This document shows positions 28,801 through 43,800 of a DNA stretch of 64,000 nt, in pieces. Numbering within the stretch: the stretch's first letter is position 1; each line of letters starts with the position of its first letter. The stretch is from Hippasteria phrygiana (Eukaryota > Echinodermata > Asteroidea > Valvatida > Goniasteridae). Position numbers and translations under genes: made by a program. The DNA is taken from NCBI GenBank assembly GCA_037893225.1, contig JAZGUH010000056.1, positions 2,356,001 through 2,420,000 on the forward strand. The letters run 5' to 3'. Under the pieces are notes generated by a model. The model saw only the letters and a program-made list of their open reading frames with translations, had not been told where the DNA came from and made no database searches.

Positions 28801-31800
28801 AGTCGGGGATTGTCCAACTAGTCGTTAAAGTCATTATAACTAATAGGGGTGATTTACAACACAGAGAACCATCGAGTGGTTGCACTAGAGAAGCCATTTT
28901 CAAACTACACGGTGAACAAGTTACCCGTACCACTCCGTTGATCCGTTTGTAAATCTCCAGATATTTCAGAGTAGTAATATTGAAAAGCATTTGGAAGCCT
29001 AAGCAAAACAACCGATTAAAATTGTCAAAATTCTTAAGGCCAGTTTATAGTCTGTCGCGCAATGGTCGCACGACTGAAAAATTTACGTGCGATCATCACA
29101 CACGCGTTTATAGTTATCGCTGACGTGCCAGTCACCAATAGAATTGTATTGTCGGTAAAAAAAAAAAAAAATGATGAATATGCAAATTCCATAGCAGCAA
29201 ACGAAATGGAGGACCGCATTTTCTCCTTGCTGATGACGGCCAAGCGGACTACAGAGACATTGCTGACAAGAAGAAAAATGCTAGACTACAATTTGAAATA
29301 AATACGGTTTCGAAGGCCTATAATGTTATTACAGTGGAACGCCGCTATACTGAACACCGCTATACCGAACATTCGGCTATACCGAACAGCATCCTTAGCT
29401 CCCAAATTTTGTGTACAAAACTTACCGAACATTGTTGTTGGAAAAAAAATTGATTATAAAGAAAAATCTACCGGGTATTTGGGCTGTTTGTAATTTCCAA
29501 ATGGCTGCAGCTTTGTGTTGAAGAATGACAGGTGGTTATTATTTCCCCAAGGAATAGAAGAGAAAAGCCAACTGTTGCCTTAGAATTCGGTAAGCTTAGA
29601 AAGTATGAACGTGTTACATGATTCAATGGCCGGCACATGTTCAAATACAAGAGGGCGCTATTGCAAGAGGGCACTATTTAAAAGAACGGACACCATGTTG
29701 GCGGACGGGCGGCTAAAAATCGCTATACTGAACAAAATCTGTGGATCCCGCGATGTTCGTTATAGTGGCGTTCCACTGTATTTAAAAATGTCCACTAAAA
29801 AAATAGAAAAACCTATCTGCTTCTAGAAACTAAGGAAACACAGTCTTGGTTCGGTTCTTGAAGCTGAGGAAGCTGACGAAACCGTCTAAAATTCCCTCAA
29901 ATTTATTGATCTTTCTATAAAACTTGATATTTAACTTGCTACTATTTCTTTCCTTTTTCCAATGCGTGATCCTCACATCTAGGAATTGAAATTGGTGCAC
30001 ATTACGCGTATTTTGCGTGCTTTATCGCGAATGCGCGCGAGGATTATAAACTGCCCAAAACCGGCTTCAGTGTCCGGCGACAATCAGCGTCCGGCGTTCA
30101 CCATCGTGCGACCAACTATAAACCAGCCTTTAAAAGTTCATGCATATCATAGTAGTTCGCTTCTTGCAAGTAACGCAGACTGCTGAAACGGCTGTTGATT
30201 TTTTTAATTCACAGTGCAAAAAGTGGCCTTTCAATTTGACAAACTGTGTTGATATAAAGAAATGAAATTTATATCTGCTAAAATGACAAAGTTATGGGTT
30301 ATCCCTTCCAGAGTTGTAGTCGAATCCCTGCAAGTCCTTTCACAAGTCCTTTCGCAAATCCAGTCAGAAAGTCCTTTCGCAAGTCCAGTCAGAAGTCCTT
30401 TCATAAAGCCGGTCACAAGTAACTGGATGAACAATGACAAAGGAATGCCTTTGTCAAAGCTCATTTGAATAGCTTGTGATTGGAGTGCTTCTGATGGACT
30501 TGCAGGGACTTGTGATGGACTCGACTACATCCCTGATACCTTCTAACCCATTTAAACACGCTCCAACTTTTGTGAGTTTTAACTGTCTCTTCCTGAACCA
30601 TTTTATAATTTAACAAAATGCAACTTTGTAATTGTATGTGTGTAAAGCATTTCATCTCAGCCTTTGATTATTATTGCCCTAGAAAGATCATATTGCCCTG
30701 CCAAGTTGTCACAGCTTTGTGACTTCTCAGTGACTTCTTTAACTTTTCAGAAACTAACGAATGCATGCCAGTGACAGGAAATCCGTGCTATTCTGGTGGT
30801 ACCTGCGTTGACATGTTCAACGCGTATGTCTGCAACTGTGCACCTGGCTACACAGGGATCAACTGTGAACAAGGTAAGGGAAATGATCCAGGATTGAACC
30901 ATGGAGTTACACCGGAAAGGGAAGGAAAATGATCCAGGATTGAACCATGGAGTTATACTGGAAAGGGAAGGGAAATGATCCAGGATTGAACCATGGAGTT
31001 ATACTGGAAAGGGAAGGGAAATGATCCAGGATTGAACCATGGAGTTATACTGGAAAGGGAAGGAAAATGATCCAGGATTGAACCATGGAGTTATACTGGA
31101 AAGGGAAGGGAAGGGGTCCAGGATTGATCACCTGAATTTATTTGCTGATTAAACTGGAAATGTTTCAGAGGTTTTCCTATAAACCTGTGAATGCTGTATT
31201 TAATCTGTTGTGTGACTTTTTGAGTTCACTCCGTAATTAAAACTGCTATGTCAGTGCTCTGTCGGAAAACTTCAATTCATTCTATTTCTCCTACTTAACA
31301 AATAATAGAAGAAAAATATATTTGAACGAGAGTAGCACCTACTACCCTGCTATCTATTTAGAAAAAAACATTAAACCAATTTTTAAACTTTCACTCACAA
31401 TAGTGCATAATTTTGTTAAGTCATTCTTGGGAAAAATCTGAAATACATAAGAAATGCAGAATAGTGTCTAAACCAGAAACTGTAAATGTGTTAATATTGC
31501 TGGTTTCAGATATCGATGAATGTTCCACCGTACCGTGTCTAAATAACGGTGCCTGCACCAACCTGGTCAATAGCTACAGCTGTACGTGCCCACCCGGTTA
31601 CATTGGAGAAAACTGTGGCGTGGGTAAGTTTATACATGACATGAAATGTGACCTGATCGAGAGAAATGAGTCACAGGTCATCTAAACTTTTTATCAGTTT
31701 ATAGAGGTGGCACAACGATTCATTTTTACCAAAAACCCTGTGTTTGTACGACTTTCCGCTGCCAAGTTATGACATAACTGATGATGTGGACAAGAACTTA

Positions 31801-34800
31801 ATTCTGTGAAAAATGCTTGTTCAAGTTTGCAATTTCTCGTGCACATCGAAATAAATTGAAATTTTTTCCTTGTTTTCCCATAAACAATATGTTTGAGCTA
31901 TCCATTGTTTTTCTCTCAAAGTGTTGTCATATGTATACCAAGGCTGGACATGTTTACTGGACAGTAACTGAAACACCAATGCGTTGGCATTTAAAATGCC
32001 ACCAAAATGCATCTTAAAGCAGAAATTTGGGACGAAACCTTGGAATAAGAGAAATTTAGGTTTTACAAATTGAACTTGAGCATGGTTCTAGGAGTCAAGC
32101 CTTTCATTCATGACATTGGAAGTGCCCTCATCACGCTGCAATATGATTAAAAGAAGGGGCCAACTTCAGCTTAGAAAATGGCTCTCTGCGTTGCCATAGA
32201 AATGTTCTACATGAATTTTCATTTGTATCTATACAGGGTGGTAAAAAAAACCACCGGAACGGCATACTTAAAACACAAATGATATCAAGATCTCCCAAAT
32301 CGGTTCAGTAGTTTTTGTTCTAGAACCCATTTTGTGAAACAAAGTTAGGGGTCATTTCGTCCCGAGGTATATAACATGCTATCATCATGCTCTTTTCTGC
32401 ATGGAACAAATGGCCAAGTGACCCGACTTTGCTTCACAAAATAGGCTCTGGAGCAAAAACTACTGGACCGAATCGGGAGGTCTTGGTATCATTTTTCTTC
32501 TAAAAAGATTCTCCATCCATCAGTACAGGTGGTTTGACTCTAAACATAGTGGAGGTATGCCGTTCCTTTTTTAAAAAGCAAAAGCACCTAGTTGAAAACA
32601 GAAAATAATATTTATATAATTAATTTTCTGAAAAACATTTATTATAGAGTTGGGACCTTCTTTCAGTCAGGTTTTATAGACCCTTGTGTCCAGCTGTAAT
32701 TGATGACATGCTGGTATGCCAAGACAGGCTTGTGCAGCCAAGCATAATGCAAACAATAGGCAAACAATGGATTGAGTACACACAGGAATGTGCATATAGA
32801 TGACAACCGTCGTCTATAGATGACAACCGTCGTCTATAGATGACAACCGTCGTCTACAGATGACAATCGTCCTGTTACATAGACATGGTTTTTAATTCAA
32901 GAAAATGGTACTCTGGAGACTGTTGGCACTAATTTCGTTCTTGAGAGCTACAAAAGATTTCCAGGAATATTTTACAAATTCACAAATGTTTAAGTTCTTC
33001 TTTCTTCCCTACCTCACCCCATCAGAGGACAACCCATGCGCAAGCACGCCGTGCATCAATGGGGGTACATGCAACAGTCGCATCAGCTACTTTACATGCA
33101 GCTGTCCACCAGGCTTCATAGGTACCTACTGCGAGCGAGGTAGGTGTTATGCCATACGCTTGTGAGTTCTGTGCCAAATTTCTGCCTACTAGAAGCAAAA
33201 TATTACTTCTTTAAACGGGGGTTCCCGCAGAAATCTTAAATTCCATGACTTTCCTGGGAAAAATAAGTTTTTACTATGACTAATTTGAAAGCTATTTTTA
33301 CATTTACACTTTTTACAATACACGTGTATTGGTTGTGTGAGATTCCATGGCTTTTTAGTGGCTGTTTTCTTGAAATATCAATTTTCCATGACTCTGTAAA
33401 AAAAACAAATTCCATGAATTTCAATGATACTTTAAATTCCAGGATTTTCCATGATTTTTCATGACTGCTGGGAACTGTGTTAAAGTTTAGTTTGTGTGAA
33501 GTACAACACTTTTTCTGTATAATGGTTTTATGTTTTAGGTTTTTGTTTTAAAGAGGAAATCGTGACTTGAGCGACTTTGGTCCAGACGAGATCATCCCAC
33601 AAACTTTGTGTGAAGAATTTTTTTTATTGAAATCACCCAACACCAGGCTGAAAGCCACTCTAGGTAAAAGGTTACAATCAGAGGTGGTAGGGTTGGCCAA
33701 CCTACTACCCTTACGGTTTTCCTGGGCCCACATCTAAATATTTTTTCAACAGATTCCAGAGAAATTATCCCTGTGTTCAGACCTATTGACCCAGCCGGTG
33801 TAACTTCAGACGTCGGTGAGACCGACTCACCTCCCCCGAAATACAGTTTCTTTTATGAACAAATCCCACCACTGCCTGCAAATAGTTCCATAGTTGAAAA
33901 GTTTAACGTCTTTTCCAGGTCACATTTTGACCAATTGGAAAATTGAATGTATATCCGAGGTATTTATGATTTTTTTTCTTCATCTTCAGATTTTGATGAG
34001 TGTCAGGTCAACCCGTGTCAGAATGGAGGATTCTGCAACAACATACAGGGCAACTATACCTGCACATGTCAGTCTGGTTGGACAGGCAATAACTGTCAAC
34101 AGAGTAAGTTTCACTTCAGTGTCACTGTACTATACACTATTAGGGTTGCAGAAGGTTGGGAACTTTCTTTGGAAAGTTTCAATATTTTTTTTGGGGGGGG
34201 GGACCTAAATGTAGTACCCCTTCCCATCTATCATTTTGTAATATCTGCATTATATTTAGCTCTGTATGAACATTCCATTACCAGGGTTTTAAGATCAACA
34301 GATTTCTTACTATCAGTGTAGCCCCAACCTAATTGTAGCCCAGACCCTGTACCTAAATGTAGCCCCAACCTAAATGTAGCCCAGACCCTGTACCTAAATG
34401 TAGCCCAGACCCTGTACCTAAATGTAGCCCAGACCCTGTACCTAAATGTATAGCCCCAACCTAAATGTAGCCCAGACCCTGTACCTAAATGTAGCCCAGA
34501 CCCTGTACCTGAATGTAGCCCCAACCTAAATGTAGCCCAGACCCTGTACCTAAATGTAGCCCCAACCTAAATGTAGCCCAGACTCTGTACCTAAATGTAG
34601 CCCCAACCTAGATGTAGCCCAGACCCTGTACCTAAATGTATAGCCCCAACCTAAATGTAGCCCAGACTCTGTACCTAAATGTAGCCCCAACCTAAATGTA
34701 GCCCAGACTCTGTACCTAAATGTAGCCCCAACCTAAATGTAGCCCAGACCCTGTACCTAAATGTAGCCCCAACCTAAATGTAGCCCAGACTCTGTACCTA

Positions 34801-37800
34801 AATGTAGCCCCAACCTAGATGTAGCCCAGACCCTGTACCTAAATGTATAGCCCCAACCTAGATGTAGCCCAGACCCTGTACCTAAATGTAGCCCCAACCT
34901 AAATGTAGCCCAGACTCTGTACCTAAATGTAGCCCCAACCTAGATGTAGCCCAGACCCTGTACCTAAATGTATAGCCCCAACCTAGATGTAGCCCAGACC
35001 CTGTACCTAAATGTATAGCCCCAACCTAGATGTAGCCCAGACCCTGTACCTAAATGTATAGCCCCAATCCAAAATGCAGCATACGCATACAAAAATTAGT
35101 CGCCAGCAGCCGATTTCAGCCGAAACTTTATGCAATTGCGAAACTCAACTTACGCTACAATTTATTGCGTAAGTTGCGCAACATCTGTAACATTTTTAAA
35201 ATCGATTTCACGAAAGATACGCAGTGCGTAAGTCGCTGACTTGCACCACAAATTATGGCGTAACTTACGCACTCGTTTTAGGTGGCTTACGTTGTCCGTA
35301 AAAACTAAAATGATGACTTAGCTAGCTGAGCGTGAGCATTAGTAGTGCCGTTAGTTGCTCAAATAATTTATTAAATTCACTAGATTATTTCAGAGAATAA
35401 TGAAATGATCATCCGCTACAGGTTTACCTGATATTTCTGAAAGTTGCCATCAATTTTTTTTTTAGAGCAAAAGGTTTCAAAAGTAAAAACCTTTATTTCA
35501 CGACTACTGTTTGGTGCATTTTTATTGTTGTACTCAATCAGTCGTCGTAAAAGCGGCATTCAGCCTCGTCCGTGATGTTTAAAAGAAAATATAACATTGC
35601 GCAGCTGCGCACCGATTTTATAGCGCAAGTCCTACGCCATGGCGTAAGTTACGCACTGTTTCATGAAATTGGCTGCTGGGCTCTTTTCCTACATGTACAT
35701 GTTTGGTACTGCAAACTGACAAGAGTTACCGGTAGATAGTTCATGCACTGAAGACATGAGATCCATGTTTTATCCTAAAGTATTATTGTTGGAGGTTTTC
35801 AGGGTTTTGGAATGTGAACTGTTGATCATGAAAGTATGGACAACAGCACTCGGACATCTGCAAGTATATAATAGACTGTAAAATTAACCACGGTCAAAAG
35901 TCCAAGTGCGAACACGGGGAAGATTTACCCATAATATTTGTTACTATTGTCTTGGTGAAATTTCACCAGAAATAAGTCTGGTGCGAACACGGCTTCATTT
36001 TTGTTTCTTTTTGCTCCGCAGATGTGGATGAGTGTGCCAGCAGCCCCTGCATGAACGGCGGTACCTGCACAGACCTGGTCAACGCTTTCATCTGCACCTG
36101 CCTGCAGCAGTTCACTGGACTGCGCTGCTTAACGGAGCTGAATGCCTGCCAGTTCAACCCTTGCCTTAACCAGGGTACCTGCATCAACTTCAACACCTAC
36201 TATCGCTGTTCCTGCGTGGCCGGTTGGATCGGAGACAACTGTGACATCGGTGAGTAGTGACACTGTTAATACGTGTTATCCCAAGAACACGAGTGGAACC
36301 ATGAAGTACATCTATATGCCATGAGGCTGAAGGTCGATGGGCATGTGGGACACACACATTAAGAGTATTCGTGTTCCATGGGCACGAGTGGGATAATGAA
36401 TTGATATTCATGCAAACTTGACACAGCAGATCTTAACCAAATGCACATACTGTCCACTTTTCAGTGGCCATCCTGACCACTGAAAAGTGACCACAAATCG
36501 TCACAAACACCACGAACTGACACTCTCTAGCGCGTGAGTGCCAGAACCGTATTTTACAGAACAGAGTAATTTTCGTTTTCACGAACTGACACCCAAGTAT
36601 AGGGGAGCGCGCGCTATTAACCACATTTTCATTTTCACAAACTGAAACCATTCTTAATTTCACGAGTTCAGAGGTTTTCGGTTCAATGTTTCTGTAAACC
36701 CACAAGTATACAGATGGAGTAGATTCATGTCAAAGCTGTTCAAGCGTTTTCTTGGAATGGTATTTCCGCGACATTCTTGCGTGTCAATTCGTGAAAACGA
36801 AGTCTTCTCTAGCGAGTCAGTGTCCGATGTGCGCGCGCACACCTGGGTGTCAGTTCGTGAAACCAAAATTTACTCAGTACGCGGTTTCACGAACTGACAC
36901 CCAGGTGCGCGTGAGTGTCAGTTCGTGAAAACGGTGACGAAATGTGTGTTGATGAGGTTGTATGATGTGCTTGCAGAGTAAAATGCCTGCCACTTGAAGA
37001 CTTATAAGCTTTTGAAGATTTGAGACACTAGTTGTTTCCTTTGAGAAGTAAATGGGAATAAAAGAGTAACACTGTCTGTTCTCTACACCTACCTAAATGT
37101 AGCCCAGACCCTGTACCTAAATGTATAGCCCCAACCTAAATGTAGCCCAGACCCTGTACCTAAATGTATAGCCCCAACCTAATTGTAGCCCAGACCCTGT
37201 ACCTAAATGTATAGCCCCAACCTAAATGTAGCCCAGACCCTGTACCTAAATGTATAGCCCCAACCTAGAAGAGTAACACTGTCTGTTCACACCTACCATG
37301 CTGCATTTGTAATTCCTGAAGCTGGTAAGTATTGTCTGAATTCACAGTGTACACATTTCAGTATAGTTTCATTGTTGCCTTTAGTGATTATTTTGTGTTG
37401 TGTTTAGCGATATTTATCAGAGTTGTAGTCAAGTCATTATAAGTCAATCACAAGTCTTGTCGCAACTCAAATCACAAGTTATATCTTCAGTCGAATCACA
37501 AGTTGTATTGCAAGTCTCAAGTCATATCACAAATCACAAGTCAAATCACAAGTCAAGTCACAAGCTTTTCAAATGAACTGGTACAAAGGCGTTCCTTATT
37601 TACTTAGGATTGACTTGTGATTGACTTGTCATGCGACTTGTGATTGACTTGACATATGACTTGAGATTGACATGTGATTTGATTTGTGATTATAACTTGT
37701 GATTTGGTTTGTGATTGAATTGTGATCTGACTTGTGATCTGACTTGTGATCTGACTCGTGATTGTACTTGTGATTGTACTTGTGATTGTACTTGTGATTG

Positions 37801-40800
37801 TACTTGTGATTGTACTTGTGATTGTACTTGTGATTGTACTTGTGATTGTACTTGTGATTGTACTTGTGATTGTACTTGTGATTGTACTTGCGATTGTACT
37901 TGCGATTGTACTTGTGATTGTACTTGTGATTGTACTTGCGATAGACTTTTATTACAAATTCAGTGTTGCATTTGCATGTACAGATGTATGCCCACTCACC
38001 CACAGCATGTAGACTCGTACACAGTGAAACGCACATGTCCTGTGGTGCTAGTCACAAAATCACCCATTCCATAAAATTCTGGAATGCTACATTTTGTTTA
38101 CAGTAATATTTTACATCTTTATCTTTGCTGTCAGTTCATTGTTTACGTGCATTGAAATTGGATGCAGTGAATAGGATGGTAAAATCATGCCCTGTGAGTG
38201 AGTTTTCACAGCCCCTTGCGAGACTAGACATGTACCGCAAAACACAATAGCGTATGAAGGACGCATGCCGTGCTGTAAAACAACTGTTGTATCTTTCACT
38301 CAATCTTGGTTTATCTTCTTGTCCTTCCCACAGCAACTAATGAATGTGCCCAGAGCCCATGTGCCAATGGAGGTACCTGCACTGACCTGCAGGCCGACTA
38401 TGTCTGTATGTGCCTCCCTGGCTACACTGGAAGAAACTGCAATGGAAGTAAGTCAAGTGTTCTCCCTGTACATGTATACGCATAAGGAAGCTGTTGGGAA
38501 AATAACCACCTTAATCCTTTTCTTAATCCTTTCCTTAATCTTTTCCTTAATCCTTTCCTTAATCCTTTCCTTAATCCTTTCCTTAATCCTTTCCTTAATC
38601 CTTTCCTTAATCCTTTCCTTAATCCTTTCCTTAATCCTTTCCTTACCACATTGTTTGTTGGCTTATCTTCCCCCAATACCACATTCTTTGTTCAGTCAAG
38701 CATGAAACCACTCATGCAGAAACCACATGCATTCTCCTGAAGACTTCAGAGCATACTGACCCGAAGGTCCAGTTTATACCTCTGGTTCTTTTCAGAACCA
38801 TTCTCTCATTTGAGAAATATTTCCACATTCAAGGGGTAAAGGCCGGATGTGAAAACAAAATAAAATGGATGTCATGAAACAGTCACCTTGAAGATTCACA
38901 CCACTTGGATTTAGTTGCAACTTTTGTAAATTTGCAGTGCGAATACTTGCCATTGACGTTCACATGGAAAGCGAACAGGGTGTAAGACTTTGTCTGTTAA
39001 AAGACAAAATGTTTTTTCACTTTTTTATGACTTGAGATGATGGATCGAGCTCAAACTTCCACGGTATGAACGCCGAGTGCAATTTCTCTTCCAAAGCTAT
39101 ATCATGCCTTTAATAAAGGTGCTTTAAGTTTGTATGTACCGTCTGGAAAAGTTGCCAAAAAAATTGCCGTTATACAAATTTGTGAAAGAAATCAGATTTT
39201 GTAATACACTTGCTCTACTTAATGCAACTCATTTGTTGACTTTTTGGCCAGAATACTGTTACTGCATGCATAGTCTGTTGATTGTTGTTTATTTTTTATG
39301 GTCGCCCAATACCAGGCTAAAAGCCACTCTAGGTAAAGGGCAACAACAGAGGCGGTGATGGGGTTGGCCATTTTAGGTTGCCAGCCCCACCACCCTTATG
39401 GTTGCCTGGTTCCAGATCTAAATAGAGGATAAATCTTCAATAGAATAGAAATTATTCAAATTTTCAGACCTGTAGACCCAGGCGAGGTAGCTTCCACCGT
39501 TGGTGAGACCAGCTTAACCCCCCGCCCCCCCTGCCCCCCCTGCCCCCCCCCCCTTATGTCGGAGGTTGACTGTTTAACCCCTTGCATCCGAATGACATCT
39601 ATAGACGTCTATAGAAAATTTCTACCAGGCCGGATGACGTCCATACACATTCTCTGCATTTTCAATCCATTGTTGGATTATTGTGTATGATAGGCTTGGC
39701 TGCACAAGCCTCTTGTTTCCATTTCACTTGGCTGCACAAGCCGACATGGCACCCCATTGACCCCATTATAACACCCGTACTCAAGGGGTTCACTCTAATC
39801 CTTTTTTCAGATATAAATGATTGCTTGATTCCACGCTGTCAGAATGGTGGAGCATGCATAGATGGCATCAACAGTGTGACCTGTAACTGCCGACCTGGGT
39901 TTACCGGAGACTTTTGTGAATCAAGTAAGAAACCGAGCCAATATTGAACATGCTGTGTCCGTGCTATTTGAACGTGGCACCCCAAAAATATAGTTTCAAA
40001 TTGTATTTCTAATTTGTTAGCATTAGATGAAGTTTTCAATGAGACATTCCACACAAAAAGTGGCTCAGGACTGATAAGTTTCACAATTAGAATTCAACGT
40101 AGTGTACATGATTGGTCATTGTTGCAATTTTCAGAAATGGGTGGATTTGGGCCGGGTTAGTATTTTATAGAAAATATCGTTCCACTGACCTGTTTAAAGT
40201 TTTGCGTTCTTGGATGGCGAAAAAAACGAGAGAAAAACGGCGTTCGTTTTCAACCGTCGGGCAGTAAGCTCACGTGATTTGTTATAACGCCCTCTTGTAA
40301 AATACGCCCATATCTGTAAATATGATCATTTTCAATTAGTCACATAACAGGTACATAGGCCAAGCGGTACGTACGTGTCGTGCGGCGAACGTCTGCATGC
40401 ACTGGTTACAACACATCGCTTCGGTACACCATGCGTGCGACACGTACACACACACACGTACTATAATAGCAACGTTGCACCCGTTTTCTGATTGTTAACC
40501 CATTTTAGACACAACATGGACTAACTACATTCGGTCAATAGAGGGCAGTATCCTTATTTTTTCAAACGATTGTTCGGCCGAACAATCGTTGGAAAACGAT
40601 ATAAATTTCCACTTTTCTTGAAAACGACAGCACACCTGGTGCCATCATTTCACAGGATAATTGAGACTGCTATTAACTTACAGTCTAGTCAGGTATTTTG
40701 TAATAATTCAGTAAAAAAAAAAATTGGGAGGATTACCAATCGTGTACACTACCTTTAAGAGCGGGACGCATTCTTACAGGTGTCGTTCAGATGGAGGGCT

Positions 40801-43800
40801 AACTCTCGAGATAGCCACCAAGCTGGCTAGCTCCACCTAAAAGAGTTGTCGTCAGAACGCAATTGAGCTCCCTTTTTAAGCCAGCTCCGGGGCTAGCCAG
40901 CTCCAGTGCTAGCCAGCTCCGGGGCTAGCCCTGAAAATTTGTGGGGGTCTGGCCTGCTTTCAGCTGAGCGGGGGCTTCTTGTTACGACCTAGCTCCACCG
41001 TAATTTGTCGTTTGGACGCAACTGACCCAGCCCACAATGAGGGATGTAAATGTACCATCACCCGATGAACACATATTACGTAACATATTTGGAGACCTTT
41101 GAGCTCCACTGTAACTCTAGCTCCGGAGCTAACCATCACTGTATGAACGTGAGCACATTTTAGATTTGATCACTAGCTCTACAGAACCCCCGTTGAGTTC
41201 ATTAATTGGAAAAGGGCTAGCTCAAAAGCTGCCCTCCATCTGAACATACCCACAGTGCGAACGTAGAGGGTAATCTTCATTTGCTGTATCATACCTTTCA
41301 AATTGGTCTCCTTCGCTCGAAGTAAAATCTAATTTATTCAGGTGAAACCCAAAAAAATTAACAATTCAAACGTATTGTTTTGTACACAATTCTACAGATA
41401 TAAATGAATGCATCAGTTTCCCATGCCTGAATGGTGGCTCATGCAGAGACCTAATCAATGGTTACAGCTGTAACTGTCTCGTCAAGTGGACCGGCCTGAA
41501 CTGTGAAACAAGTAAGTATGCCATGGACACATTCATTCGAGCCAACTTCCCTGAAGTTAATCTGTGAAATGGGTCTTTCCATAAATTTGGGATCCAAAAG
41601 AGGGAAATATTTTGGGTGACCTGTGTAATTTCCCATCAAGTATCATCAAAATTGACTTCACACTTTGTTTTTACTTGTTTGGCAGGTACTTTGCTTTACA
41701 CAATCACCCTTGGAGATAGAAGGCATTAAAGAATGTGTCCGGAATTGCAGAATCCTATACATGTCACTCACTATGTAACAGGGACACCAAAAATATCACA
41801 CTTTTGGACCCCACATTTATGGAATGACCCAAATACATTTTAATTAACTAGCTGTTTATCAGGTTTTTGTGTGCATATTTTTCTCTTGCAAGTCTTGCGG
41901 TTTTGACCCATATCAAAACGTGTGGTATTATCCATAGTAAGTTTTGCTATAGTTTGATTACTTTGGCTGCAATTTTGGCCTAAAATGACACATTTCTCGA
42001 TGGTTTTCACCGATGTGAAAATATATTTCTCCACCTATGCCTTTCACTGTGTTCTTTATTTTTCAGTAATACCACATGTATTACAATTGCAGTGCCTAAC
42101 CTTTTAGTTAGAATTACATCTCTGATGTCTATCAAACATCTTTCGCTAGAACATAATTGTTTTTAGTAAAAAACAAATGTGTTTGTTATATCTCCGTCTT
42201 GGATACTGTATTTTGATTGGCCTAGAACGATCACGTGTCTGGTCTATAAAAACTATAATTGTTTTTATCATTCCAAAATGACCCCTGCAACCTGAAACAG
42301 TCTTCTTTTCATTCTATTGACCCCTTTTTTTTGCAATTTTGAACCGTATCTTTTGGTAGAAAATGCAGTTTTCTGATGCATTTTTCAACAACGGCATACA
42401 AATTAAAAAAGGGGGTGAGATTTGTCGGGATTTTTCTTGATTTCAGGAGTTTTTGTCGGGATTTCAGAATTGTTAGGAATCTCTTTTGCAATCTGGAATT
42501 CCTGAGGTGTTGTCCTAAAAGTGTTTTTACCTGTAAAAGTGTATGTAGACCAATAAAAACGGATATTTTAAGGGGGCGCCTATAGGCAAATACAAACTAT
42601 ATGTTGATCTGGGGTCCTTGTGGATTATTTTTGGCCAATCTCACCCCTGGTACAACCACAGTGAATCACCAATAAGCCAGTTCGGTATTTCAACTGCGCA
42701 TGTGCACAGTGACTTTTATCCTGAATGACCCGCGTGAGCTAGCCCGCGCGTGTGAATGCAAAAGGTGGTCACACAACGCGCACGTGTTAAATTCAATCAG
42801 AATGGGCGTTCGCGTTACATTGCGTGACATTACGTCAGCAATTTTATCCCGAATAACCTTTGACCTTTGTGATACCGAACTGGCTGATTCTGCATTGAGT
42901 GATGAACACAGAAGCAGTATAGACCTTTATCATGGGACAGCCATTTTGTTTTTCTCCTATTAAAATCAATGTAACCAAACCGAGGCTGGAAGGACAAATG
43001 GTCTGGCACCTTCATTCATTAATTGGAATCACTATGCATAATTGCTAATGCATACAGGGAACAAGACAAAGATGGTGACGGCATGATAAAGGTCTATTGA
43101 GGCTCCGTTTCATGACTGCAATAATACCACACTACCTATAAAGTCACTACTGCATTCGATTCATGGTTTGATTTCCCCCTCAGCTCTGAATGAATGCGGA
43201 AGCGACCCCTGCTTCAATGGTGGAACCTGCACGGACCTCACTGATTCGTTCAGCTGCTCTTGCACACCTGGTTGGACCGGTACACTCTGTAATGAGGGTA
43301 GGTTTACTAATAGTGTACATAAGTGTAATGTTGTTTCAGTGTAAACCACGTCCACTTTTACATAGATAGGATCTGAACATGATCTGCAGCTCTATGGGAA
43401 TGCATTGCCTAATTATATCTCTTATGATTTATTCGTCAAACAATCTACTACAAGGGAAACTGACAATTTGGGAGACCGGCAACATAGGGCAAGATAGCTC
43501 AGTTGGTAGAGTGCCGGTATGGTATTCCGGAGTTCGCAGGTTTGAATCCCGCTCCTGCTGGTTTTTTTTGTTCACTTTGAAAATCTTATAATTAATGCAA
43601 GAAATTACACTGCACCAGACTTGTTTTCAACATCGTGCACTGCAAAGGTTACATTTGTGCCGTTTCATTGGAAAAAAAAAATCACTTTTGATGAGGGTGA
43701 AAAGAAAAACAATATATCCACTGTACGCGTAATTCAGGGTTCCCACAGTCTTGGAAAATTATGAACAATCCTGGAATTTCAAGCTGTCAAGGAAAGTCAT

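Noticed and set aside
37629..38074. Repeated TCDC, VIVL and NHKY open frames
   Set aside because: Period-12 minisatellite artefact.
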